Shown: positions 43,648-52,791 of the stretch, piece after piece | How positions within the stretch are numbered: position 1 is the stretch's first letter | How the letters are laid out: every line of letters begins with the position of its first letter | The notes under the pieces: model-generated | The model's database searches: none | What the model saw: only the letters and a program-made list of their open reading frames with translations | What the model was told of the DNA's origin: nothing | Position numbers and translations under genes: made by a program | Assembly (NCBI RefSeq): GCF_038396845.1 | Contig: NZ_CP151587.1 | Coordinates: 3,694,001-3,758,000 of the forward strand | Reading direction: 5' to 3' | From: Gymnodinialimonas sp. 57CJ19 | GTDB taxonomy: Bacteria > Pseudomonadota > Alphaproteobacteria > Rhodobacterales > Rhodobacteraceae | Length of the DNA: 64,000 bases

Positions 43648-44904
43648 ATGAACACGCCCTCAGCTTCAGACATGGTCCGGGTCTTTGGCCGGATCGGCCT
43701 GCTTTCCTTTGGGGGACCCGCCGCACAGATTGCCCTGATGCATAGGGAGCTGGTCGAAGAACGCCCGTGGTTGAGCGAACAGCAGTTTCTGTCGGCTCTG
43801 AGCTTTTGCATGTTGTTGCCGGGGCCCGAGGCGATGCAGCTGGCTACCTATGCTGGCTGGCGGCTGCGGGGCACCCTTGGGGGGCTTCTGGCGGGCCTGT
43901 TGTTTGTGGTGCCGGGGGCCGTCGTGATGTTGGCGCTGGCAAGCCTTTATGCCGCGATTGGCACAGTCCCGTTGATCGAGGCAGTGTTCTTGGGGATTAA
44001 GGCCACGGTGATTGTCATCGTCCTACAGGCGCTGCTGAAAGTTTCCGGGAAGGCCCTGAAAGGGGCCTTTGCGATGGCCCTTGCCGTGGCGGCCTTTGTG
44101 GCAATCTTCGTATTTGAAGTCCCCTTCCCCTTCATCATTGCCGCCGCCGCCGTGGCGGGCGCGCTCGCCATGAAGGGAGAGGTCCGCGCCGCACCTGATG
44201 TCGCGATCTCTGCCACCGCCACCCTGCGCACCGTGGCGATCTGGGCCGCGATCTGGTTCGCGCCCCTCCTCGGGATCGGGGTCTTCGCCCCTCCCCTCCT
44301 CGCAGAGGTCGCGCGGTTCTTCTCGACCCTTGCGGTCGTGACTTTCGGCGGGGCCTACGCCGTGCTGGCCTATATCGTGCAAGAGGTCGTGGGCAATTTC
44401 GGCTGGCTGACAACCGGGCAAATGATGGACGCACTGGGGCTGGCTGAAACCACCCCCGGCCCGCTGATCCTTGTGACGCAGTTTGTGGGCTTCATGGCCG
44501 GGCATCAATCGGGCGGTTGGTGGATGGGCCTCTGCGCCGCGTTGGTGACCTTGTGGGCGACGTTTGTGCCGTGCTTTCTGTGGATCTTCGCCGGCGCGCC
44601 TTACGTGGAATGGATCGCCTCGCGCCCTCGGCTGACCGGTGCGCTACAGGGCATCACGGCAGCCGTGGTGGGCGTCATTGCAAACCTGTCGATCTGGTTC
44701 GCCCTCAATGTCTGGTTTGGCACTGTTACCCGCAACGCCGTCGGCCTTTGGGTGCCCGAGCTTGCTACCGTCGACTTTTTGGCCCTTTCCCTATCAGGTT
44801 TGGCTGCGGCCTTGCTCTTATGGCGCAAAATGGACCTGTTGGCGGTTTTGGCCCTCATGGGCGGGGCCGGGATTGTCGCGAGTTATGCCATTTCCGGCAT
44901 TTGA
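43648..44904 (+). CDS. chrA: Chromate transporter, two-domain ChrA
   Basis: A 418-residue CHR-family membrane protein with two tandem CHR domains. The first has FGRIGLLSFGGPAAQIALMH, EQQFLSALSFCMLLPGPEAMQLA and TYAGWRLRGTLGGLLAG. The second repeats it with FSTLAVVTFGGAYAVLAYIVQ, GQMMDALGLAETTPGPLIL and FVGFMAG. It exports chromate or a related oxyanion, driven by the proton motive force. A chrB regulator is not visible next to it, so the true substrate is inferred from the family. The ATG follows GGGGGAAAAACAGC. Confidence 0.9.
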   Translation: MNTPSASDMVRVFGRIGLLSFGGPAAQIALMHRELVEERPWLSEQQFLSALSFCMLLPGPEAMQLATYAGWRLRGTLGGLLAGLLFVVPGAVVMLALASLYAAIGTVPLIEAVFLGIKATVIVIVLQALLKVSGKALKGAFAMALAVAAFVAIFVFEVPFPFIIAAAAVAGALAMKGEVRAAPDVAISATATLRTVAIWAAIWFAPLLGIGVFAPPLLAEVARFFSTLAVVTFGGAYAVLAYIVQEVVGNFGWLTTGQMMDALGLAETTPGPLILVTQFVGFMAGHQSGGWWMGLCAALVTLWATFVPCFLWIFAGAPYVEWIASRPRLTGALQGITAAVVGVIANLSIWFALNVWFGTVTRNAVGLWVPELATVDFLALSLSGLAAALLLWRKMDLLAVLALMGGAGIVASYAISGI

Positions 44905-45001
44905 GTGTTGACTCCCCCCATGGCCCAGTTACAAGGCGCGCTCTACCCAATTGTTGCGTGAGTGGCGTGAGCCCTCCGCCCCGACATTAAGGAGCCTGTC
45001 C

Positions 45002-45169
45002 ATGGCGAAGCCAACCACGATCAAAATCCGCCTTAACTCGTCCGCAGGCACGGGCCACTTCTACGTGGCGAAAAAGAACGCACGCACAATGACCGAGAAG
45101 ATGGTCGTACGAAAGTACGACCCGGTGGTGCGCAAGCATGTCGAGTACAAAGAAGGCAAGATCAAGTAA
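45002..45169 (+). CDS. rpmG: Ribosomal protein L33
   Basis: The 55-residue protein [20 protein letters not shown]... with [22 protein letters not shown] is a standard L33 of the zinc-free type. The CxxC pairs of the zinc form are absent. The start follows AAGGAG at a good distance, and a strong terminator is 28 bases beyond the stop. It is a stand-alone gene here, between chrA and a GNAT gene. Confidence 0.97.
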   Translation: MAKPTTIKIRLNSSAGTGHFYVAKKNARTMTEKMVVRKYDPVVRKHVEYKEGKIK

Positions 45170-45196
45170 GCCTTCTTCGGAAAACAAGACATCAAG

Positions 45197-45227
45197 GGCC
45201 GCGCCGAGAGATCGACGCGGCCTTTTT
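45197..45227 (+). terminator. Intrinsic terminator of rpmG
   Basis: GGCCGCG and CGCGGCC pair around a 12-base loop and end in a run of five T. It lies shortly after the rpmG stop. Confidence 0.85.
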
Positions 45228-45284
45228 CTTTGTCCAAACGCCACCGCGCGCAAGGGCAACCAATGGCAAAGGGAAGGACGCGCC

Positions 45285-45788
45285 ATGGTAGATGAGATGA
45301 CAATCAGAGCAACGAACACGGCCGATATTGCGGCGGTGGATGCGCTTCTGGCGGCGAGCTACGCGGTCTTGCTGAAACCAGACTACGCGCCCTCTGTGCT
45401 GGTGACGTGCTTGCCTCTCATCACCCGCGCGCAGCCGGAACTGCTGCGTTGTGGCACCTATTACATTGCGGAAGGCGCAGACGGGCCGCTGGCGGCGGGC
45501 GGTTGGAGCCATGGTGCGCCCCAGGGCGGCGTGGGACCGCGTGACGTGGGGCATATCCGCCACGTGGTCACCCACCCCAAGGCCCTGCGCAGGGGACTTG
45601 CCCGGTCCCTGATCGAGCGCAGTTTTCGCGCGGCACGGACATCGGGGGTGCGGTGGATGATGTGCCAATCCACGCGCACGGCCGAGCCGTTCTACGAGTC
45701 GATGGGCTTTCAGCGCCGGGGCGAGATTGATATCCGCCTGCGGCCGGGAATCAGCTTTCCCGCGGTCGAGATGATCCGGGCGCTGTAG
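45285..45788 (+). CDS. GNAT-family N-acetyltransferase
   Basis: A 167-residue GNAT protein. Landmarks are MTIRATNTADIAAVDALLAA, HIRHVVTHPKALRRGLARSL (the acetyl-CoA loop, RRGLAR), and the C-terminal CQSTRTAEPFYESMGFQR. The substrate is unknown. ATG 45285 has GGGAAGGA upstream; ATG 45297 (MTIRA) is the alternative. It follows the rpmG terminator and is convergent with a small membrane gene 6 bases away. Confidence 0.85.
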   Translation: MVDEMTIRATNTADIAAVDALLAASYAVLLKPDYAPSVLVTCLPLITRAQPELLRCGTYYIAEGADGPLAAGGWSHGAPQGGVGPRDVGHIRHVVTHPKALRRGLARSLIERSFRAARTSGVRWMMCQSTRTAEPFYESMGFQRRGEIDIRLRPGISFPAVEMIRAL

Positions 45789-45794
45789 AGCGGC

Positions 45795-46025
45795 TTATTC
45801 AGCCGGGAACATATCAGGCGCGGCCTTGGCGGGCCGCGTCATCAAGGCGATCGCAATCGCAAGAATGCCGGAAACAGCAACGCCCGTGTAGAAATACGCC
45901 GTGAAGCTAAGGTTCATCAGCAACAACTGCGGCAGCAGCAGATATTGAACGAACAGGTAAGCACTGGCACCGGTAAACAAAACACGTGCGATTACGTCCA
46001 GCTCAACTTCGGATTTCCGCTTCAT
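45795..46025 (-). CDS. Small membrane protein, 76 residues
   Basis: I do not recognise the family. The protein starts MKRKSEVELDVIARVLFTGA and has two transmembrane segments, about 15-38 (RVLFTGASAYLFVQYLLLP) and 40-62 (TAYFYTGVAVSGILAIAIAL), ending in a short Pro/Ala tail. The open frame continues 37 residues upstream but without hydrophobic or family-like sequence, so I start at ATG 46025. It is divergent from gatC with 160 bases between. Confidence 0.65.
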   Translation of the reverse strand: MKRKSEVELDVIARVLFTGASAYLFVQYLLLPQLLLMNLSFTAYFYTGVAVSGILAIAIALMTRPAKAAPDMFPAE

Positions 46026-46185
46026 GACGTGGCCTTCTGTTGCATCCCCCAAAGGCAGAATCACCGGGCAATCGGACCAAATTGGGGCGCTCAGGTGAAA
46101 ATCATGGGCAACGCCCCCGCGCCACGCTTGCGACACCCCGCCCTGCCGGGTAAACCGCGTTTGATTTCACGAGAGGATTTGGCCG

Positions 46186-46473
46186 ATGTCCATCGATGTT
46201 GCGACCGCTGCAAAGGTCGCCAAGCTTGCCCGTATCAAGGTTGACGAAGACGCCCTGCCCGCATTGGCAGAGGAATTCAACGCGATCTTGGGGTTCATCG
46301 AACAACTGGAAGAGGTGGACGTGGACGGTGTGGAGCCGATGACCTCGGTCACGCCCATGGCCCTGCCCCGCCGCGAGGACGTGGTGACGGACGGTGGCCA
46401 ACAGGCCAAGGTTCTGGCCAATGCGCCCGATGCCCGTGAAGGCTTTTTCTCGGTTCCCAAGGTGGTGGAATAA
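46186..46473 (+). CDS. gatC: Asp-tRNA(Asn)/Glu-tRNA(Gln) amidotransferase subunit C
   Basis: The 95-residue GatC wraps GatA and GatB in the complex that amidates mischarged tRNA. It has the standard features: [40 protein letters not shown] and the C-terminal [21 protein letters not shown]. Its TAA stop overlaps the gatA ATG by one base. gatB is not in the window, though a yqeY-type gene lies 20 kb away. Confidence 0.96.
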   Translation: MSIDVATAAKVAKLARIKVDEDALPALAEEFNAILGFIEQLEEVDVDGVEPMTSVTPMALPRREDVVTDGGQQAKVLANAPDAREGFFSVPKVVE

Positions 46474-47957
46474 TGTCTGATCTCAATACGCTCACCATCG
46501 CCGCTGCCCGTGACGCCCTGCGCGAGGGCAAGGTCACGTCGGTCGAGCTGACCCAAGCTTGCCTTTCCGCCATCGACGGGGCCGATGCCCTTGGCGCATT
46601 CGTCCACAAGACGCCGGAACTGGCGCTGGAACGCGCGGCGGCGGCCGATGCCCGGATTGCCGAAGGCGACGCGCCCGACATGTGCGGCATTCCCGTGGGC
46701 ATTAAGGATTTGTTCTGCACCGAGGGCGTAGCCTCTCAGGCAGCATCGAAAATTCTGGACGGCTTCACACCGGAATACGAATCCACCGTCTCGGGCAACT
46801 TGCGCGATGCGGGTGCGGTCATGTTGGGCAAGCTGAACATGGACGAATTCGCCATGGGTTCTTCCAACGAAACCTCGGTTTACGGGAACGCCGTGAACCC
46901 GTGGCGCGCGGGGAACTCCGACGCGGGCCTGACACCGGGCGGCTCTTCCGGGGGCAGTGCTGCGGCTGTGGCGGCGGACCTGTGCCTGGCGGCCACCGGC
47001 ACGGATACCGGCGGCTCCATCCGCCAGCCTGCGGCGTTCACCGGCACAGTGGGGCTCAAGCCCACCTATGGGCGCTGCTCTCGCTGGGGCGTGGTGGCCT
47101 TTGCGTCGTCCCTCGACCAGGCGGGACCGATGACCAAGACCGTGCGCGATGCCGCGATCATGGGCCGCGCAATGATGGGCTATGACGCGAAAGACAGCAC
47201 GTCGGCCAATATGGAAGTGCCGGATTTTGAGGCGATGCTGACCGGCGATATTCGTGGCAAGGTTATTGGTATTCCAAAGGAATACCGCATGGACGGGATG
47301 CCCGCCGAGATTGAGCAATTGTGGACCGACGGCACCGCCATGCTGAAGGACGCAGGCGCCGAAATCCGCGATATCAGCTTGCCCCACACCAAATATGCCC
47401 TGCCCGCCTATTACGTGATTGCACCGGCTGAGGCCTCTTCCAACCTGGCCCGTTACGACGGCGTACGCTTTGGCTACCGCGCCGATATGGCGCCGGGCGA
47501 TGGCATCACCGAGATGTATGAGAAGACCCGCGCCGAAGGTTTCGGCGCCGAGGTCCAGCGCCGCGTCATGGTTGGTACCTATGTGCTGTCCGCAGGCTTT
47601 TACGATGCCTATTACAACCGCGCCCGCCGGGTCCGCGCGTTGATCAAGAAAGACTTCGATGATGTCTTTGCCGCTGGCGTCGATGCGATTCTGACACCCG
47701 CCACCCCAAGCGCCGCCTTTGAGTTGGGCAAAGAGGTGAACGATCCGGTGGAAATGTACCTCAACGACGTATTCACGGTGACTGTGAACCTTGCCGGGCT
47801 TCCGGGCGTTGCCGTGCCAACGGGCATGGACCGCAACGGCTTGCCCCTTGGCTTGCAGTTGATCGGTAGGCCCTGGGAAGAGGGTGAGTTGCTGAACACC
47901 GCCTATGCGTTGGAAAGCGCGGCGGGGTTTGTGGAAAAACCCGCACGTTGGTGGTAG
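46473..47957 (+). CDS. gatA: Glu-tRNA(Gln)/Asp-tRNA(Asn) amidotransferase subunit A
   Basis: A 494-residue amidase-signature enzyme that releases ammonia from glutamine for tRNA amidation. The Ser-cisSer-Lys triad is seen in [11 protein letters not shown] (Lys), [16 protein letters not shown] (cis-Ser) and [13 protein letters not shown] (nucleophile Ser). [15 protein letters not shown] at the start and [15 protein letters not shown] at the end are standard. It is coupled to gatC. The presence of GatCA implies the indirect route to Gln-tRNA or Asn-tRNA in this organism. Confidence 0.97.
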   Translation: MSDLNTLTIAAARDALREGKVTSVELTQACLSAIDGADALGAFVHKTPELALERAAAADARIAEGDAPDMCGIPVGIKDLFCTEGVASQAASKILDGFTPEYESTVSGNLRDAGAVMLGKLNMDEFAMGSSNETSVYGNAVNPWRAGNSDAGLTPGGSSGGSAAAVAADLCLAATGTDTGGSIRQPAAFTGTVGLKPTYGRCSRWGVVAFASSLDQAGPMTKTVRDAAIMGRAMMGYDAKDSTSANMEVPDFEAMLTGDIRGKVIGIPKEYRMDGMPAEIEQLWTDGTAMLKDAGAEIRDISLPHTKYALPAYYVIAPAEASSNLARYDGVRFGYRADMAPGDGITEMYEKTRAEGFGAEVQRRVMVGTYVLSAGFYDAYYNRARRVRALIKKDFDDVFAAGVDAILTPATPSAAFELGKEVNDPVEMYLNDVFTVTVNLAGLPGVAVPTGMDRNGLPLGLQLIGRPWEEGELLNTAYALESAAGFVEKPARWW

Positions 47958-48003
47958 GTTGACCGCTTACAATATGTTTGCGCCAGAAAATGAGGCTTGA
48001 GTG

Positions 48004-48627
48004 ATGGTTAACACGCGGTTTGTCGCCCTTGCCTTAGTGGCCCTTGCGGGCTGTACCCCGACACCCAACGACGTGTCGCCGGGGCAGCGGACTTTGGACC
48101 AACAGGGGCTGAACGCCCGTCAGGCCGGGTTGAACGGCCAGATTTCTACCGAGGTGATCCAGACGCCCTCGGCCGGGGTGGGGATCGAGGCGGGCGCAAC
48201 GGGGGATGTGACATTCCTTGACCCCAACGACCTGACCGCGATTGCGGAAGGGGCGATCGCAGAATCCGAGGCGGGTTCTTCAGCCGGTGTGTTTGATACA
48301 ATTCAGCCACAGCAAGCAAGCGACGTTCTTCCGCCGCCCCTGCTGGCCCGTGTGGCCGCCTTCGCGTTGCGCACGACCCACCAGCCCGGCGAGCGCCAAT
48401 GGCGACGCAATCCGTTCCGCTCCGACGGGCAAGACTTCTGCCTGGAGTTTGAGACACGCGATGAGGCGCAAGATCGATTCCTTGCCGATGGCGGGCCGGA
48501 GCGTGACCCCAATGGGATGGATCCCGACGGTGACGGTTTCGTCTGCGGTTTTGACCCAAGCGCCCTGCGCGCCTCGGCGAATGCACCTGTAGAGACGTTC
48601 GACGCCCTGCCCTCGATCGACGGTTAA
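48004..48627 (+). CDS. Lipoprotein with Excalibur-like calcium-binding tail
   Basis: A 207-residue protein. The signal sequence TRFVALALVALAGC ends in a lipobox (LAGC). A low-complexity stretch follows. A C-terminal part comes after RTTHQPGERQWRRNPF, with DFCLEFETRDEAQDRFLADGG and DPNGMDPDGDGFVCGFDPS. The DPDGDGFVC pattern is the calcium-loop form of Excalibur-like domains. The cysteine pair may form a disulphide. Function is unknown. A GTG just before the ATG (48001) is another possible start. The amidase gene begins 4 bases after the stop. Confidence 0.78.
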   Translation: MVNTRFVALALVALAGCTPTPNDVSPGQRTLDQQGLNARQAGLNGQISTEVIQTPSAGVGIEAGATGDVTFLDPNDLTAIAEGAIAESEAGSSAGVFDTIQPQQASDVLPPPLLARVAAFALRTTHQPGERQWRRNPFRSDGQDFCLEFETRDEAQDRFLADGGPERDPNGMDPDGDGFVCGFDPSALRASANAPVETFDALPSIDG

Positions 48628-48631
48628 TCCC

Positions 48632-49303
48632 TTGAAAAGCCCCAATTTTGGTGACCGCCGTGATGGCCTGAAGCCGGAGTTGGTGGTGTTGCATTACACC
48701 GCGATGAAAAGCTGCGTTTCTGCCGCAAAAGCGCTGTGCGATCCGGCGAGGGAAGTCTCGGCCCATTATCTGATTGGACGTGACGGCGAGGTGCTGTCGC
48801 TGGTCGATGAACCGATGCGGGCATGGCACGCGGGCGCCGGTGAATGGCGCGGGGCGGGCGACGTGAATTCACGCTCCATCGGGATTGAATTGGACAACGA
48901 TGGGGTTTCGCCATTTTCGGAGCCTTTGATGGTGTCGCTCGAACGGCTCCTCGGCCAGGGCCTCCTCGCCGCATGGGGGATCAGGCCGGAGGGGGTCATC
49001 GGGCATTCGGACATGGCACCGGGGCGAAAGATTGATCCGGGGCGACGGTTTGACTGGCGGCGATTGGCGCGACAAGGTTTGTCGGTGTGGTCGGAGGCTG
49101 ACGGGGATCGCGTGGATGTCGAAGCGTTTCGCGAGGACGCGGCCGCGTTTGGGTATCCGAGCGTAGAGGATGACCTGTTGTTGGAAGTCGTACGCATGCG
49201 ATTCCGGCCATGGAAATACGGCCCTCTGGACGGAGAGGATTGCGCCGTGATGGCGGATCTGGCGAAACGCTATGGGGTTGACCGGACCGATGCAGCGCCT
49301 TAG
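48632..49303 (+). CDS. N-acetylmuramoyl-L-alanine amidase, AmiD/AmpD type
   Basis: The protein has 223 residues from TTG. It is a zinc amidase (Amidase_2 fold) that cuts stem peptides from peptidoglycan or anhydro-muropeptides. Zinc and catalytic residues are in VVLHYTAM (His), MRAWHAGAGEW and IGHSDMAPGRKIDPG (His, Lys, Asp). There is no signal peptide, so it may act in the cytosol like AmpD, or the start is misjudged. The domain C-terminal to about 150 (EADGDRVDVEAFREDAAAFG) has the shape of a small peptidoglycan-binding fold. RNase P RNA starts about 10 bases after its stop. Confidence 0.85.
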   Translation: MKSPNFGDRRDGLKPELVVLHYTAMKSCVSAAKALCDPAREVSAHYLIGRDGEVLSLVDEPMRAWHAGAGEWRGAGDVNSRSIGIELDNDGVSPFSEPLMVSLERLLGQGLLAAWGIRPEGVIGHSDMAPGRKIDPGRRFDWRRLARQGLSVWSEADGDRVDVEAFREDAAAFGYPSVEDDLLLEVVRMRFRPWKYGPLDGEDCAVMADLAKRYGVDRTDAAP

Positions 49304-49311
49304 CCGGGGGC

Positions 49312-49710
49312 TTGCGTGGAGGGCTGGATGGCCGCGACGCTACGCCTTTCGGGGCGTGTGATCGAGGAAAGTCCGGACTCCCTGAAGTGAAGGTGCCGGG
49401 TAATGCCCGGGCGGAGCAATCCGACGGAAAGCGCCACAGAAAACAAACCGCTAACCTCATCGCTTGCGATGCGGAAAGTAAGGGTGAAACGGTGGAGTAA
49501 GAGCCCACCGGGGGGCTGGCAACAGCGCCCGCATGGCAAGCCCCACCTGGGAGCAATGCCGAATAGGGACCGTATCATGGGATGCTTCATCCCCGCGGTC
49601 CGGGTTGGCAGCTAGAGTGTGCGAGTAATCGTACGCCGAGAGGAATGGTCATCCAGCTTGCGGGGCAACCCGTAGGTGGACAAAATCCGGCTTACAGGCT
49701 CTCCACGCAT
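49312..49710 (+). ncRNA. rnpB: RNase P RNA, bacterial type A
   Basis: Conserved blocks in order: GAGGAAAGTCCGGACTCC (P4 5' half region), the ACAGAAAACAAACCGC segment, GTAAGGGTGAAACGGTG, AGAGGAATGGTCATCC and ACAAAATCCGGCTTACAGGC. The 5' end GCGTGGAG and 3' end CTCCACGC pair as helix P1. Both ends are set by this helix and may be off by a few bases. It is the catalytic RNA that trims tRNA 5' ends. A possible promoter (TTGACC, 17 bases, TAGCCG) lies within the end of the amidase gene. Confidence 0.96.
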
Positions 49711-49807
49711 ATTTTCTGAATCGGGTCGATTGGGACCGCAGCGCCTGGCGCTGGCGGGGGATTGAGTTGTATTGGCCAAGATGAAGCAGAGAGCGGGGCG
49801 GATGTTC

Positions 49808-50257
49808 TTAGCGTTTTGCGGCGAAGAAGCGGCGCAGGAGGGCGGCGCATTGGGGTTCTTGAAGGCCCTGGTAGACTTCGGGCGCATGATGGCATTGGGG
49901 ATGCGTGAAGATACGAGGTCCTTGGTTGATGCCACCGGATTTGGGATCGGAAGCGCCGAAGTAGAGGCGCTTGATACGGGCCGCAGAGATGGTTGTGGCG
50001 CAGGCGGGGCAAGGTTCCAGCGTGACCCAGAGGTCGCAATCGGGCAGCCGTTCTGAACGCAGGGTTTGGCAGGCGGCCCGGATGGCGAGGATTTCCGCGT
50101 GGGCGGTCGGGTCATGCAGTTCACGGGTGCGGTTCCCGGCACGGGCGATGATTTCTCCGTGGTGAGTGATTACCGCGCCCACCGGGACTTCGCCGCGGGC
50201 GCTGGCGGCTTCGGCCTCGGCCAAGGCGGCGTCCATGAATGAGGTGAATTGGGTCAT
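49808..50257 (-). CDS. tadA: tRNA-specific adenosine deaminase
   Basis: TadA changes adenosine 34 of tRNA-Arg(ACG) to inosine. The 149-residue protein has the zinc and proton-shuttle motif HAEILAIR and the second zinc motif TLEPCPACATTISAARI, with VPVGAVITHHGEIIARAGN at the start and FGASDPKSGGI later. The gene is divergent from rluB with 50 bases between, and it is convergent with rnpB. Confidence 0.95.
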   Translation of the reverse strand: MTQFTSFMDAALAEAEAASARGEVPVGAVITHHGEIIARAGNRTRELHDPTAHAEILAIRAACQTLRSERLPDCDLWVTLEPCPACATTISAARIKRLYFGASDPKSGGINQGPRIFTHPQCHHAPEVYQGLQEPQCAALLRRFFAAKR

Positions 50258-50307
50258 ACCCTGTGGTTGCTGCTTTCCACGGCGCTGTCAAACTTGTAGC
50301 GAGGGGC

Positions 50308-51234
50308 ATGGTTGATGGTGAACGTATAGCGAAGCGGCTGAGCCGCGCGGGTGTGGCCTCTCGTCGGGAGGCGGAGCGGATGATTGAGGCCGGGCGCGTG
50401 AGCGTGAACGGCGCGGTGATTGAAAGCCCGGCGCTGAATGTCACCGACGCCGATGTCATCTTGGTGGATGAAGCCCCCCTGCCCGAGATCGAGCGGCCCC
50501 GCGTGTGGCTGTATCACAAGCCTGCGGGCCTTGTGACCAGTAACGCCGACGAGAAAGGCCGAGAGACGGTTTTTGACAAGCTGCCCGAGGGATTGCCGAG
50601 GGTCATGTCGGTTGGACGGTTGGACATGAACTCGGAAGGGTTGTTGCTGCTGACCAATGATGGCGGCGTGAAGCGGAAGCTGGAGCTGCCCTCGACCGGG
50701 TGGTTGCGCAAGTACCGCGTACGGATCAAGGGCAATCCCAAGGACGAGGATCTCGCCCCCCTGCGACGCGGGATCCTGGCCGAGGGAGAGCGGTTTCAGC
50801 CGATGGACGTCGCGCTCGACCGGGTTCAGGGCGCCAATGCGTGGGTGACCGTAGGTTTGAGGGAAGGCAAGAACCGAGAGATCCGGCGCGCCATGGCGGA
50901 GCTTGGGTTTGAGGTGAACCGGTTGATCCGCATCTCTTACGGGCCATTCCGGTTGGGAGAGTTGAGCCAGGGCGAGGTTGAAGAGATCAAACCAAGGGTT
51001 CTACGCGATCAATTGGGCCTGGAATCCGCGACCGAGGGTCATGCGGAGCCGAAGGCCTTGGGCAAGCGGCGCAAGAAGCCCGGGCCGAAGGGGTTCAAGG
51101 GAGGCACACGGCCCGATCCCAAGGACACGAGCAGCCGTATGGCTCCGGGCAAGAGGGGCGCGAAGCCGGGCCGCCCGGAACGGGGGCGGTCTAGTCCTGA
51201 TCGTTCGGGGAAGCCGGGTCCGCGTCGTCCATGA
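50308..51234 (+). CDS. rluB: rRNA large-subunit pseudouridine synthase, RluB/RsuA family
   Basis: The protein has 308 residues from ATG 50308, preceded by GAGGGG. An S4 RNA-binding domain covers the start (RIAKRLSRAGVASRREAERM). The synthase domain has the catalytic Asp in VMSVGRLDMNSEGLLLLTNDG, the LYHKPAGLVTSN motif, and GKNREIRRAMAELGF. A basic C-terminal tail of about 70 residues rich in Lys, Gly, Pro and Arg follows, usual in alphaproteobacterial RluB. It modifies 23S rRNA; the RluB subtype is the best guess over RluE/F. It overlaps ispZ at the 3' end by 44 bases. Confidence 0.92.
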   Translation: MVDGERIAKRLSRAGVASRREAERMIEAGRVSVNGAVIESPALNVTDADVILVDEAPLPEIERPRVWLYHKPAGLVTSNADEKGRETVFDKLPEGLPRVMSVGRLDMNSEGLLLLTNDGGVKRKLELPSTGWLRKYRVRIKGNPKDEDLAPLRRGILAEGERFQPMDVALDRVQGANAWVTVGLREGKNREIRRAMAELGFEVNRLIRISYGPFRLGELSQGEVEEIKPRVLRDQLGLESATEGHAEPKALGKRRKKPGPKGFKGGTRPDPKDTSSRMAPGKRGAKPGRPERGRSSPDRSGKPGPRRP

Positions 51235-51817
51235 GGCCGAACTTTTCGACAAGCTTGTATTGCAGGCCCATGAACACCACCATCGCCAGCGGTAGTCCGA
51301 AGGTTTTGACCGACACCCAGACCGCCGAGGAAAGTGTGATAGCGATCAATGTATTGGCCACCGCTAGGGCGAGGAAAAACCATGCGAAACGGCGGGTCAG
51401 GACCATCCAGCCCTCCTGCTCCATCGGTAGGATATCTCCGAGCAGGGAGGCGAGGTAGGACTTACCTTGCCACAGACCGAAGGCCAGGATGGCGGAGAAT
51501 GCTGCATATAGCAGGGTCGGCTTGAGCTTGAGGAAACGCTCATCATCCAGCCAAACGGTCAGGCCGCCCATGACAACCACCAAGCCCAACGTCATGATCT
51601 GCATCCGCGACAGGTGCCCCGTAAGCACCCGCAGAATGCCCATGGAGACCACCATCAGGATGACGAACCAGAAGGTGATGAAGGTGAACGGTTGCACCAT
51701 TTGTCCCAATAGCGGGTAGCTTTCGGCCTTCAGCAAGAAGAACGCGACGAAAAACGCCAGCACGGGGCCGAATTCGAGGCTCTGTTTCAGCCAAGGGCTA
51801 ATTTCTCGTTCAGACAT
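51191..51817 (-). CDS. Inner-membrane septation protein (YciB/IspZ family)
   Basis: A 208-residue inner-membrane protein with about six helices. Landmarks are WLKQSLEFGPVLAFFVAFFL, FWFVILMVVSMGILRVLTGH, VVVMGGLTVWLDDERFLKLKP and WVSVKTFGLPLAMVVFMGLQY. YciB-family proteins affect envelope and septum formation; the molecular role is not settled. It belongs to the ftsY cluster on the minus strand, as in other alphaproteobacteria. Its 3' end overlaps rluB by 44 bases on the opposite strand. Confidence 0.9.
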   Translation of the reverse strand: MSEREISPWLKQSLEFGPVLAFFVAFFLLKAESYPLLGQMVQPFTFITFWFVILMVVSMGILRVLTGHLSRMQIMTLGLVVVMGGLTVWLDDERFLKLKPTLLYAAFSAILAFGLWQGKSYLASLLGDILPMEQEGWMVLTRRFAWFFLALAVANTLIAITLSSAVWVSVKTFGLPLAMVVFMGLQYKLVEKFGLMDDADPASPNDQD

Positions 51818-51888
51818 GCGGGCTCCGTGGGTGTTCGGTCGGTTTCGGGATACTTAAGACCTTTCGGCGCGACATACGAGAGGCGGCA

Positions 51889-52791
51889 TCACCCTGCGAC
51901 CTCCACTATCACTGCCCCAGCCGCGATCAAAGCCATCAACCCCGCGCGGATGGGGCCGACGGGTTCGCGCAGAAACAGCCAGCCGATGAGCGCTGCGAAG
52001 ACGGTGGAGGTCTCGCGCAGCACGGCGGCCTCGCCCACCTGGTCAAGGCGCGTGGCCAACATGACAGATCCGAAAGAGGCGAAGGCAACCAGCCCGCCGA
52101 TGATGCCGCGCAGCGCCAGCGGGCCAAGGGCGGGGCGGTCGGCCAGGCGCAGATAGAAGCGGGCTGCGAGAACCGGGAACAACAGCCCGTCGATGAAGAA
52201 AAACCACGCAAGAAAGGTGAAAGGGTCGGCCGTGGCGCGGATGCCGTAGGCGTCGTAGGTGGTGTAAATCGCCACGAAAAGCCCGGTGAGAACAGCAAAG
52301 AGCAGCCCGTTTATCAGGGTGTCACGGGCGATGGTGACGCGCGCCATGTTGTAGGCGGCAAGCCCGTAGAGCCCCAGAAGCAGCACCGCCACGCCGAGCC
52401 ATTGGAGAAGGTTGAAGGTCTCTCCGAAGATCAGCCACGCGCCAATAACGGTGAACAGTGGCCCCGTGCCGCGCATGACCGGGTAGACGACGGTAAATGC
52501 ACCACGCCGAAACGCGCCCAGAACGGCCAGTTTGTAGCACCCGTGGATCACGAATGCGCCCGCGAAGATCGGCCACATATGCGGCTCGGGCCAAGGCACG
52601 ACGAAAAACGCAATCGGGGCGGCCATCAGCCCGTAGCTTGCGTCAATCGCGCCACGGGCCAAAAGCGGCTCATGGCGGCCCTTTTGCAGGGCGCCGAAGA
52701 CCGCATGTAGCACCGCCGCCAAAAGCGCGAGGGTCAGCGCCGCCTGCGCCCCCGCCTCTGTGCCTTCGATGGAGGTGATCCAATGGCTCAT
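51889..52791 (-). CDS. EamA/DMT-family transporter
   Basis: A 300-residue membrane protein with ten predicted helices and two EamA repeats. It starts ALTLALLAAVLHAVFGALQKG and the second repeat starts NGLLFAVLTGLFVAIYTTYD. Other landmarks are GAWLIFGETFNLLQWLGVAVLL and FAALIGWLFLREPVGPIRAGLM. The substrate is unknown. It begins right after the stop of the secreted-protein gene and lies between ftsY and ispZ, the same cluster order seen elsewhere in alphaproteobacteria. Confidence 0.87.
   Translation of the reverse strand: MSHWITSIEGTEAGAQAALTLALLAAVLHAVFGALQKGRHEPLLARGAIDASYGLMAAPIAFFVVPWPEPHMWPIFAGAFVIHGCYKLAVLGAFRRGAFTVVYPVMRGTGPLFTVIGAWLIFGETFNLLQWLGVAVLLLGLYGLAAYNMARVTIARDTLINGLLFAVLTGLFVAIYTTYDAYGIRATADPFTFLAWFFFIDGLLFPVLAARFYLRLADRPALGPLALRGIIGGLVAFASFGSVMLATRLDQVGEAAVLRETSTVFAALIGWLFLREPVGPIRAGLMALIAAGAVIVEVAG

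Noticed and set aside
49312..49615. Small plus-strand open frames within 49312-49615
   Set aside because: They lie inside the RNase P RNA gene and reflect its sequence, not protein coding.
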